Part shown: one piece after another, positions 1 through 10,200 of the stretch
Position numbering within the stretch: position 1 is the first letter of the stretch
Layout: each line of letters begins with the position of its first letter
Source of the DNA: Parapristionchus giblindavisi
Taxonomy: Eukaryota > Nematoda > Chromadorea > Rhabditida > Diplogasteridae
Reading direction: 5' to 3'
NCBI GenBank assembly: GCA_943737045.1
Contig: CALSFV010000347.1
Span: 186,001-250,000, forward strand
Length of the DNA: 64,000 nucleotides
Made by a program: the position numbers and the translations under genes
The notes under the pieces: generated by a model
The model's input: only the letters and a program-made list of their open reading frames with translations
Database searches by the model: none
What the model was told of the DNA's origin: nothing

Positions 1-716
1 GAAGCATAGAAAGACGGAGAGGGAGAGAGATTCTAAAAGATACAGAGGGAGAGATTAACTAATTTCAAATAGAAAAACACGAATAAAGAAGCATTGTGGG
101 ACGTGAACGAGAAAGATTGTGGCGGGAAAATCGGGAGAATGAGTGAGAAGGAAAGGAGACAATGATGGATAATCACTATCGATCGTATATCATCTTGAAC
201 TCGTCGTCTTTTCTTTCTCTATACTCTCTTCCTAATGCAGTCTCTCGCACTGTCTGTAAGGTCTCTTGTCTCTCTTATCTCTGTTGTCTCTCGACTGTGA
301 TCAAAGAACCAAGACACAATTGGAGTTACAATACCTATCGCTTCTCGGCCTTTTGGCTGAGATCAAAGTACAAATTACAATGTTACATCTTTTGAAGTCA
401 TGAATAAAGAGACAAAGAGATAAATAAATGGTACGTCATATCGATTGGCGTCTACTGTGATGTGGTGTTAAATACGCGTTATTATTTTTACACAAGTTCA
501 TTTTATGCGGACAATAGTTATTATATCCTACCTTATTACCTTATTACCTTATACTTACCTTATTACCCCTATCAAAGCCCGAAACATCATTCTGCGCTAT
601 ATTGAAAATGAGTGGAAATTGAAAGAAGCGCAGATACACAATACAAGGATGGGACAATGGATAGAACCAATGATGTCATGGATGAGAATACTGGGCTGAT
701 CGAGGTCATTCATATT
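1..716. other. Intergenic flank left of the LTR element
   Basis: I see no gene here. The first 150 bases are purine rich. Bases 270-335 (TCTCTCTTATCTCTGTTGTC onward to GATCAAAGAACC) resemble 6965-7035, on the far side of the LTR element, so a diverged repeat flanks the insertion on both sides. The only recognisable item is the U2-like fragment listed separately. Confidence 0.5.
337..366 (+). ncRNA. U2 snRNA 5'-end fragment (pseudogene)
   Basis: The 30 bases starting ATCGCTTCTCGGCCTTTTGG match the highly conserved 5' end of U2 snRNA (stem I region), with G for A in GCTGAGATCAA. The match stops after GATCAA. The branch-point-pairing segment (GTAGTA) and the Sm site are absent. I read it as a truncated, probably retroposed copy and not a working U2 gene. 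Confidence 0.7.
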
Positions 717-718
717 TT

Positions 719-1120
719 TGTGGTAGTACTCTATGTGAAGTTGGTTCAATTATGATGACTATTAACTAAGAAGAATGATCAACCAAGGGAGGCCGATCAT
801 CCAACTAACCAACACCCCAAAGATACGAGAGTCTAATATAATAGAAGAGTACATACCAAACCTGCGATGGGACTCCATCCCAGTGTGTCCTTGTTAGGGA
901 AAATGAAGGCACCACTAGGGCTACCAATACAGTGTCGTACCAGATGGAAGATTAAGAGCACTTTATTGAGGTAAGCATGGCAGCCTAGATCTCATGGATC
1001 GTCGGCTTATATATCGAATAGTGGATCGAAATGACACAATAGAACAATGGGCCATGGGACAATGAGTTAACGGGAAGGTTGCGGGGTGTTTTAATATAGA
1101 TATGAAATACTGACACAACA
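719..1120 (-). repeat. 3' LTR (402 bp)
   Basis: Read on the minus strand it starts TGTTGTGTCAG and ends CTACCACA, the canonical TG...CA ends. It appears identical to the right LTR at 6257-6658. On the minus strand it holds a TATA-like TATATAAG (1006-1013) and, about 40 bases downstream, AATAAA (962-967), which fit U3 promoter and R polyadenylation signals. Confidence 0.85.
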
Positions 1121-1132
1121 TCCCCCCCTTTT
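1121..1132 (-). promoter_or_regulatory. Polypurine tract
   Basis: On the minus strand AAAAGGGGGGGA directly abuts the TGTTGTG start of the 3' LTR. This is the expected place and composition of the plus-strand primer of an LTR retrotransposon, and it fixes the element's orientation. Confidence 0.8.
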
Positions 1133-1707
1133 CTGATTCTGACGTCCTCGTCAGATGATTGATATTTAAAAAATGGGTATAATTGGGTAAATTTACAGTA
1201 AATCAAGAAGTGTGAAATGACATAAAAATTCAATTTAAAGGACAACAATTGGAAAAGAACAATATATACAGAGCTTATTCATGATGATAATTCACAATTC
1301 CTTCGGCTGTGAGCAATCCTATGTGGTCCTCCGCGAAGTTCTGCCAGCGGTTGCTCGTTGTCTGCTGGTTGTCGTCCTTGGCGAGAGTATCGGTGAGGTG
1401 AACGAAGGTCTTCGTGTTTATCAACTGAGGAGTTGTTGAATTCTTGTTGATAGTCGGTTCTAGTATTTCGATTATAATACGGTTTCAACCGGTCTAGATG
1501 GCAATAGTATTATTGTAAAAACAGTTGTTTCAACTGTAAATATTGGAAAAAAAATTTTTTTTTGTTTGGACATGAACATGATCGTTGACCATAAATAATA
1601 CTGTAGGGGCAGTATTGCTGTTGTATACATATATTGTTAATATGATTAGACTGAGGATATAGGTAGAAAACTTATCATTGTCATGAATACAATACTAATA
1701 ATAGTAT

Positions 1708-3834
1708 TTATTCGGCATGTTCTTCTATATCGAACTCTTGAGAGTTAGATCGTGGAATGGATCGTTCTCCATCTCTTTCATTATATCTCATTGATCTTTG
1801 TCTATCATTTCTTTTAAAATGAACCTTTCTATGACCTTGTCGAGAGTAATCACATTGTCTAGGATAGTCATATCCATTATCTATATTATCATATCCATTA
1901 TTTCTGTGGTCACCTCGATATGCATTTTGTAGATAACGAGTCTCTGTATTATCATCATATCCATGAGAGTTATTCAAGCTATGATCAAAATGAGATTGAT
2001 TTGATCCATGATCATAGTCCGAATAGTCTTCTGTTGATTGCCATGGTTGCCCATTACTGGATAATTGATCGGTGATATAGTTTATTTGTTTCTGGTTTGA
2101 AACATTATTCTTCTCGATTTCTAGAGTGAGCTTACTAAGGTTCTCTGAGAGATCATCATCTGATAGTTTCAGGAATGTTATTTCCTGGTCTGCTTTGTCA
2201 AAAGCTTCTTGAAAATTGGCAAAATATTTTGATCTCAATCTATTTTTGATCTTGGATGGCAGACCTTGGACAAAATAGTCTGCCATTAGGCATTGTCTAT
2301 GGTTCTCCAGAAAGTCTGGATAGGCTGCATTGACTGTATCTTTTATTCGTTGAGCATAGGATTCTAATGTCTCATTGGATTTCATTTCTTGATTTAGCTT
2401 ACTTTTCGCAGTAACTCTATTAGACTTAGTATTGAACTTTTGGTAATATAGTTGAATCAATTGTTCATATGTGAGATTGTAATGTTTTGCTTCTATATCT
2501 TCATAGATTCTCTGAGCTTTGCCAGTGAGTCTGGTAGGTAGTATTATGTATCCTTGAGTAGGAGTTCGATTCAGAGCATTCAACATTCGTTCATACTTCT
2601 TGATATAGGCAGTGAATGTCTCACTTTCACCATCATAGCATGGAAACGATATGATCATTTCTGGTGATATATCGTGTATACTCATTGTTGGTTTGAATGA
2701 GACGACCTTCTTTGATTTATTAGTGTCTATCTCTTTGATCTTTGTCGAATCTTTCTGGAAATGAGATTGTGTTTCTTTAGGGATGAAAGTTCCCACAGGT
2801 GACAATTCGTCTGGCTTATTAGTATGTTCTTCTTTAGCTACCTTGTGAGAGGTAATTGAATTGAGAAGGTTGTGAAAGTTTTTCTTGAGAGATTCGAAAG
2901 CGAATCTGTTCTGTCTTTGATTCGAGCTGTTTTTATGAACTGATTCGTTCTTATCAAGATTTACTTGAGTGATATGATCACGGTCTCTAATTGGCGAGTC
3001 AATTGCACTGAAGTATTCAGATGAGAATGGATCTCTCCCGTATAAATCAGAGTCTGACTCCTGACTTATAGGAGGATTTGTATTGGTAGTCTCAAGGACC
3101 GATTGACTGTACGGATTATAATGATTAGCCTCAAGGGCGATTAATCTGATTTGGTCTGGTTTAGCCTCAAGGGCAATAGGACTAAGTCCTCTCAATGGAG
3201 CCTTTCGGTCTCTCGTTTTGTCAATAGTGGCACTAAGTCCTCTATTCTGAGCGTTTTGGGCACTGAGTCCTCTGCTCTGGGTGTTTTGGATATTCTGAGC
3301 GTTTTGGGCACTGAGTCCTCTGCTCTGAGCGTTTTGGGCTCTCGATTCGATTGGAGTAGAATGTGCAAGAGGATGAAAGGAGGAAAGAGAAAGTTTCGTT
3401 AAGTCGAAAGGCGGCTGAGTGGAAGGAAGGTGAGAGGGATTAGAGAGATGAGAGGGATGAGGAGAAAGTGATTTATTGGACAAAGGTTCAACAGAAGTCT
3501 TAGATTTACTATTTAGAGACACAAAATCAAGAAGAGATGAGAGACTATCAGAACGTTGTCTATATTCAGATGGGCTTGGTGAGATATGAGCGCTGGTTTT
3601 TGAGCTATTACTAATTAAACTAGAAAGTGAAGATGATAGATGGAAAGAAAGGGGAAGAGACGAAAGAAAGAAGAAAAATAAAGAAGAGTAGAGAAGAAGA
3701 AGGAAGAGATGGTTGAAATTCTTCACCGTTACCTTGGTGAGGTCTTTCTTGTTATACCTGTCCTCGCGTTCGTTGTTGATACAGCGTAGCGTCGAAGTAA
3801 GGTGTTGATAGATCGTGGAGTTAGTGTACCACAA
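1708..3834 (-). CDS. Gag polyprotein of LTR retrotransposon
   Basis: This is an uninterrupted 708-codon ORF on the sense strand of the element. Residues about 395-560 resemble a retrotransposon Gag (retrotrans_gag) region: a YDGE motif near 402, then FTAYIKKYERML, LPTRLTGKAQRIYE, ESYAQRIKDTV and a YFVQGLP-type segment. The N-terminal half is low complexity and Ser/Pro rich, with repeated AQNAQ...RGLSA units at about 166-202 and a hydrophobic run near 43-65 that may precede the real start. The C-terminal 100 residues are rich in Asp, Tyr, Arg and Asn and show no CCHC zinc knuckle. Only about 590 bases separate the stop from the 3' LTR, with just a 69-codon open frame (1279-1488) that I do not recognise. 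The true start codon is uncertain. Confidence 0.75.
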   Translation of the reverse strand: MWYTNSTIYQHLTSTLRCINNEREDRYNKKDLTKVTVKNFNHLFLLLLYSSLFFFFLSSLPLSFHLSSSLSSLISNSSKTSAHISPSPSEYRQRSDSLSSLLDFVSLNSKSKTSVEPLSNKSLSPHPSHLSNPSHLPSTQPPFDLTKLSLSSFHPLAHSTPIESRAQNAQSRGLSAQNAQNIQNTQSRGLSAQNAQNRGLSATIDKTRDRKAPLRGLSPIALEAKPDQIRLIALEANHYNPYSQSVLETTNTNPPISQESDSDLYGRDPFSSEYFSAIDSPIRDRDHITQVNLDKNESVHKNSSNQRQNRFAFESLKKNFHNLLNSITSHKVAKEEHTNKPDELSPVGTFIPKETQSHFQKDSTKIKEIDTNKSKKVVSFKPTMSIHDISPEMIISFPCYDGESETFTAYIKKYERMLNALNRTPTQGYIILPTRLTGKAQRIYEDIEAKHYNLTYEQLIQLYYQKFNTKSNRVTAKSKLNQEMKSNETLESYAQRIKDTVNAAYPDFLENHRQCLMADYFVQGLPSKIKNRLRSKYFANFQEAFDKADQEITFLKLSDDDLSENLSKLTLEIEKNNVSNQKQINYITDQLSSNGQPWQSTEDYSDYDHGSNQSHFDHSLNNSHGYDDNTETRYLQNAYRGDHRNNGYDNIDNGYDYPRQCDYSRQGHRKVHFKRNDRQRSMRYNERDGERSIPRSNSQEFDIEEHAE

Positions 3835-5009
3835 TGTTGAATGAGTGTTGAATGCAGTGGTTGGTTGAGCCTTATATAGTCTGCCTTTCTCTCAACCTGT
3901 TCTCCTATTCTTGATTGATTGCCTTGATTATAGAGCTAGAACAAAGGGTGTTAATTAGATTGTCCTTCGCTCTTTGTTGCGGAGATTTAGCGAATGGCAA
4001 TGGCATCTCCTTGCTCTAGCTGAGATTGAGATAATATAACGTGTTTCAATCTTTACGATTTCCATCGTATTCTTTCATTTTCCTTAGAATAGAGTTATTA
4101 TAAGAAGAATAGCATTCGAATCCTCAGGACATGGATTTCCTTGTAGAGTTATAAAAGGTCTGGAAGACTTGTAATTTGAATTATATTTAGTAATTGAAAT
4201 TTTGATGAATTCCATTGTATATTTTTAATTGAATTGTAGATAAATATATAATTCTCCTATTTTGATATGTTATGATTTCGCAAAATAAAGAGTTTGGCGA
4301 AAAATGGTTGTAGGAGAAAGTGAAAGCAATTGGATGAGATATTCATAGACTATTGAAAGATGAGATGTAATAATATGCTAGCCAAAGGAAGACAGACTTG
4401 GCGCATATGACTTTACAATATAGCACTATGAAAATGAAAACTAGTTCACAAAATTTTGAGGATGATACTAGAAGATACAATAGAAAGTTCTCAGAAAAGG
4501 CGGCTGAGTGAATAGAATGATGGAAATGGGCCCTATATTCACTTATGCTCTCGTATGCAACTAATGCCGGCAGAAACAACAATGAAGGAGGAAACAAAAA
4601 AATGTCTTCAAAAGCGTACCTGCTCTCTCCTTGATAATAATAATAACAGCCGTTCTGAGAATATATTGTAGAATGATTGTCGACGAGTGTAGTTATCTAA
4701 TCGCTTTCTTCCATGATTCACTGGGTGTTGGATTAACAAGAAATGAACTGAGTAATTATTAGTTTTCCTAGTTAGTTCTACTACAGTCCGGGGTTTAGTG
4801 TTCATGGTTCCCCATACAAAAGATACAACATTAGCATCTTATCGCAGGTACTCTCTCACTTCACTAACAATCTATGCGGGGACATAGAAAGGGAAAACAG
4901 TGAGGAAGGAAAAGAAAGACAAACAGTAAAGAAAGTGAAAAAGATGACACTGATATTACTACACGCGCTGGCTCTTGGCCACAACAGGATCCCTACGGCA
5001 CGTAATGTA
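3835..5009 (-). other. Internal leader-side region of the LTR element
   Basis: This lies between the gag start and the nested LINE 3' tail. It is AT rich and holds no long ORF. By position it would be the 5' untranslated leader of the LTR element before the LINE insertion. I see no other structure. Confidence 0.4.
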
Positions 5010-6165
5010 AGTACTTTTTTTTTATAAATAATATACTTTATGCGGTGCGAAAGTAAAGTATAATTTCTGATCAAATATTTGATAGTGGAGTACGCATAAA
5101 TACGATGCTACGACTTGGGTAGCAAAGATGAAAATTACAAATAAAAAGAAATTCCTACAACGATGGTAATGAAGCGATGGATTTTCGGAAAGATTTTACA
5201 GAAGGACATATTATAATATTATTATTAAGCTGATTCCAAGAGTTGACTACACGATTAGAAATGAAATTGGCAAAGCGAGTGGATTTAAAAATATGTTTTC
5301 TATAAATGAAATTGTTTCTACGAGAATGTCTTGTATTAAGGGAGGGTAGGAAGAAGAGGGGATTGTCGAGCTCGATGAGTCCGTGTGTCACTTTGTAGGC
5401 AAAGCACAAGTCTGCAAGAGCACGTCGATTCTGAAGAGGCTCTAAATTCAGATAAATTAATCGATTAGAATAAGATGTATAAGGAAGTTTGCACTTGGCA
5501 AAAATACGACGAGTATACACTTTTTGAACATTTTCAATGACTTTTATCAGCTGTTCCTCATGGGGAGACCAAAGTTCAGAACAATTTTCGAGAATGGGAC
5601 GGACGTAGGTCATAAACAGGCGAGAGTATAGTTTAGGACTATTGGAGTGGAAAATGCGATAAATATAAGAGCATCTGGATTTCGCTCTGGCGACAATATT
5701 ACGAATGTGAACCGCGAAAGATAAACGATTGCAATAAGTAATACCTAGGTCAGTGAATTCTTTAACAACGGGAAGGCGAGTATGATCGATTGAAAAGTCA
5801 ATGTTTGGATGATTTTTACCTATTTTCATAATGACGGTTTTGGATTGAGAGATAGTTAATCCCCAGTCAATAGACCATTGGAAGAGTGCATCGAGGGCGG
5901 TTTGAAGAGCAGAGGGATCATTGAAAGTGTAAAGTTTCACGTCATCTGCATACATTGTGCAATGTACGTTCTTAGGTAGAATACGAGGTAGATCAGAGAT
6001 ATAAAGAGAGAACAATAGAGGACCAAGACAGCTACCCTGAGGAACCCCTGAAGAGGATGCGCCATTGTTGGTTTAAAGAAGAATGATAGAATGTTCTAAA
6101 AACCTACGACAAAAATTCCCAGATTGTCCCACTAATCTGGTCAACTAGTTAATTTTGTGAAAACA
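5010..6165 (-). mobile_element. 5'-truncated LINE (reverse transcriptase C-terminal part)
   Basis: The minus-strand ORF at 5155-6015 (286 codons) carries the YADD catalytic motif of a non-LTR reverse transcriptase ([12 protein letters not shown]) and the downstream thumb-type region. In-frame homology continues upstream to [15 protein letters not shown] at about 6010-6055 and, more weakly, to about 6165, with an in-frame TAA near 6080. The 3' side ends in an A-rich tail (TTATTTATAAAAAAAAA read on the minus strand, about 5015-5035). The endonuclease and RT fingers are missing, the usual 5' truncation. It lies inside the LTR element in the same orientation as gag, so it inserted after or with the ancestor of that copy. 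Confidence 0.8.
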
Positions 6166-6231
6166 TGAATTCCCCATCGTCAAAAGATTCTAAATAGGGT
6201 GATCAATCCTAAAAAGATATCCCTAACTACT

Positions 6232-6253
6232 GGGTTCACGTCCGGGACCTCCA
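6232..6253 (-). promoter_or_regulatory. tRNA primer binding site
   Basis: On the minus strand, TGGAGGTCCCGGACGTGAAC follows the 5' LTR end by one to three bases. It begins with TGG, complementary to a tRNA CCA end, and its complement contains a TTC T-loop-like string. I cannot name the tRNA. Confidence 0.6.
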
Positions 6254-6256
6254 TTT

Positions 6257-6658
6257 TGTGGTAGTACTCTATGTGAAGTTGGTTCAATTATGATGACTAT
6301 TAACTAAGAAGAATGATCAACCAAGGGAGGCCGATCATCCAACTAACCAACACCCCAAAGATACGAGAGTCTAATATAATAGAAGAGTACATACCAAACC
6401 TGCGATGGGACTCCATCCCAGTGTGTCCTTGTTAGGGAAAATGAAGGCACCACTAGGGCTACCAATACAGTGTCGTACCAGATGGAAGATTAAGAGCACT
6501 TTATTGAGGTAAGCATGGCAGCCTAGATCTCATGGATCGTCGGCTTATATATCGAATAGTGGATCGAAATGACACAATAGAACAATGGGCCATGGGACAA
6601 TGAGTTAACGGGAAGGTTGCGGGGTGTTTTAATATAGATATGAAATACTGACACAACA
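6257..6658 (-). repeat. 5' LTR (402 bp)
   Basis: This copy appears identical to 719-1120. As the element is read on the minus strand it is the promoter copy, with TATATAAG at 6544-6551 and AATAAA at 6500-6505. Confidence 0.85.
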
Positions 6659-7220
6659 ATATTAACTTTATCATAATTATTATTGTTGCTATGTGATTAT
6701 TGTGCCCTATCAATATCTATATTTCCTAGATATATCATCAAGCCACTAAGACATTCACTCATTTTGTATTGATTAACAATTTAAAACAGAAAAAAGATTT
6801 CGAAAACGTATAATGAGTTAATTTTCCAGCTTCAGAAGTTCTTGAGAAGAAGAAAAAAAGCAATTAGTTGTAGTCATGCAATGAGGCCATTATCGAGGTT
6901 CATTCATTTCATTCTCGTAGTGGATTACTCTTCAGAACCCTCTCTAATTGTATTATCTCAATATCTTTTTTCTCTCTTATCTATGTTATCTCTCCACTCT
7001 GATCAAAGAACCATAATATAAAAGGAAATTACAATCAGGATTTCATATAAACTAAATCTATTCACTTTTTAATGGATAACCATGAGATCCATAAAGTATA
7101 GACAACATTGCTTTTCGAAGAATATTCCACTGAAGGACTTCTAATACACTGAGACGGTTATGCTTTCGTATTCTACACAAAACAAGTGAAAGAAGTTATT
7201 ATTTAGATGAATCGTCTTAT
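6659..7220. other. Flank between LTR element and tandem array
   Basis: No gene is seen. Bases 6965-7035 are a diverged copy of 270-335 on the other side of the LTR element. The array starts abruptly at 7221. Confidence 0.4.
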
Positions 7221-10200
7221 ATGAGTCGATGTAGTCCGATCTACTCTTCATCCTATTCATTCTTCAATATGAGTCGATGTAGTCCGATCTACTCTTCATC
7301 CTATTCATTCTTCAATATGCGTCGATGTAGTCCGATCTACTCTTCATCCTATTCATTCTTCAATATGAGTCGATGTAGTCCGATCTACTCTTCATCCTAT
7401 TCATTCTTCAATATGCGTCGATGTAGTCCGATCTACTCTTCATCCTATTCATTCTTCAATATGAGTCGATGTAGTCCGATCTACTCTTCATCCTATTCAT
7501 TCTTCAATATGCGTCGATGTAGTCCGATCTACTCTTCATCCTATTCATTCTTCAATATGAGTCGATGTAGTCCGATCTACTCTTCATCCTATTCATTCTT
7601 CAATATGAGTCGATGTAGTCCGATCTACTCTTCATCCTATTCATTCTTCAATATGAGTCGATGTAGTCCGATCTACTCTTCATCCTATTCATTCTTCAAT
7701 ATGAGTCGATGTAGTCCGATCTACTCTTCATCCTATTCATTCTTCAATATGAGTCGATGTAGTCCGATCTACTCTTCATCCTATTCATTCTTCAATATGA
7801 GTCGATGTAGTCCGATCTACTCTTCATCCTATTCATTCTTCAATATGAGTCGATGTAGTCCGATCTACTCTTCATCCTATTCATTCTTCAATATGAGTCG
7901 ATGTAGTCCGATCTACTCTTCATCCTATTCATTCTTCAATATGAGTCGATGTAGTCCGATCTACTCTTCATCCTATTCATTCTTCAATATGAGTCGATGT
8001 AGTCCGATCTACTCTTCATCCTATTCATTCTTCAATATGAGTCGATGTAGTCCGATCTACTCTTCATCCTATTCATTCTTCAATATGAGTCGATGTAGTC
8101 CGATCTACTCTTCATCCTATTCATTCTTCAATATGAGTCGATGTAGTCCGATCTACTCTTCATCCTATTCATTCTTCAATATGAGTCGATGTAGTCCGAT
8201 CTACTCTTCATCCTATTCATTCTTCAATATGAGTCGATGTAGTCCGATCTACTCTTCATCCTATTCATTCTTCAATATGAGTCGATGTAGTCCGATCTAC
8301 TCTTCATCCTATTCATTCTTCAATATGAGTCGATGTAGTCCGATCTACTCTTCATCCTATTCATTCTTCAATATGAGTCGATGTAGTCCGATCTACTCTT
8401 CATCCTATTCATTCTTCAATATGAGTCGATGTAGTCCGATCTACTCTTCATCCTATTCATTCTTCAATATGAGTCGATGTAGTCCGATCTACTCTTCATC
8501 CTATTCATTCTTCAATATGAGTCGATGTAGTCCGATCTACTCTTCATCCTATTCATTCTTCAATATGAGTCGATGTAGTCCGATCTACTCTTCATCCTAT
8601 TCATTCTTCAATATGAGTCGATGTAGTCCGATCTACTCTTCATCCTATTCATTCTTCAATATGAGTCGATGTAGTCCGATCTACTCTTCATCCTATTCAT
8701 TCTTCAATATGAGTCGATGTAGTCCGATCTACTCTTCATCCTATTCATTCTTCAATATGAGTCGATGTAGTCCGATCTACTCTTCATCCTATTCATTCTT
8801 CAATATGAGTCGATGTAGTCCGATCTACTCTTCATCCTATTCATTCTTCAATATGAGTCGATGTAGTCCGATCTACTCTTCATCCTCATTCTTCAATATG
8901 AGTCGATGTAGTCCGATCTACTCTTCATCCTATTCATTCTTCAATATGCGTCGATGTAGTCCGATCTACTCTTCATCCTATTCATTCTTCAATATGCGTC
9001 GATGTAGTCCGATCTACTCTTCATCCTATTCATTCTTCAATATGAGTCGATGTAGTCCGATCTACTCTTCATCCTATTCATTCTTCAATATGCGTCGATG
9101 TAGTCCGATCTACTCTTCATCCTATTCATTCTTCAATATGAGTCGATGTAGTCCGATCTACTCTTCATCCTATTCATTCTTCAATATGCGTCGATGTAGT
9201 CCGATCTACTCTTCATCCTATTCATTCTTCAATATGCGTCGATGTAGTCCGATCTACTCTTCATCCTATTCATTCTTCAATATGCGTCGATGTAGTCCGA
9301 TCTACTCTTCATCCTATTCATTCTTCAATATGCGTCGATGTAGTCCGATCTACTCTTCATCCTATTCATTCTTCAATATGCGTCGATGTAGTCCGATCTA
9401 CTCTTCATCCTATTCATTCTTCAATATGAGTCGATGTAGTCCGATCTACTCTTCATCCTATTCATTCTTCAATATGAGTCGATGTAGTCCGATCTACTCT
9501 TCATCCTATTCATTCTTCAATATGAGTCGATGTAGTCCGATCTACTCTTCATCCTATTCATTCTTCAATATGAGTCGATGTAGTCCGATCTACTCTTCAT
9601 CCTATTCATTCTTCAATATGAGTCGATGTAGTCCGATCTACTCTTCATCCTATTCATTCTTCAATATGAGTCGATGTAGTCCGATCTACTCTTCATCCTA
9701 TTCATTCTTCAATATGAGTCGATGTAGTCCGATCTACTCTTCATCCTATTCATTCTTCAATATGAGTCGATGTAGTCCGATCTACTCTTCATCCTATTCA
9801 TTCTTCAATATGAGTCGATGTAGTCCGATCTACTCTTCATCCTATTCATTCTTCAATATGAGTCGATGTAGTCCGATCTACTCTTCATCCTATTCATTCT
9901 TCAATATGAGTCGATGTAGTCCGATCTACTCTTCATCCTATTCATTCTTCAATATGAGTCGATGTAGTCCGATCTACTCTTCATCCTATTCATTCTTCAA
10001 TATGAGTCGATGTAGTCCGATCTACTCTTCATCCTATTCATTCTTCAATATGAGTCGATGTAGTCCGATCTACTCTTCATCCTATTCATTCTTCAATATG
10101 AGTCGATGTAGTCCGATCTACTCTTCATCCTATTCATTCTTCAATATGAGTCGATGTAGTCCGATCTACTCTTCATCCTATTCATTCTTCAATATGAGTC

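Larger units (their letters stand above)
717..6658 (-). mobile_element. Gag-only LTR retrotransposon with a nested LINE
   Basis: Two LTR copies that look identical (719-1120 and 6257-6658) bound an internal region read on the minus strand. A primer binding site lies next to the right LTR, a polypurine tract next to the left LTR, and a 708-codon gag ORF lies between. No protease, reverse transcriptase or integrase of LTR type is present, so the element would have to be mobilised in trans. The reverse transcriptase homology at about 5010-6165 is of LINE type and belongs to a nested insertion. If the LTRs are extended by two T bases to 717 and 6255, the flanks give a perfect 5-bp target duplication, ATATT (712-716 and 6659-6663). 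The LTR identity points to a recent insertion. Confidence 0.85.
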
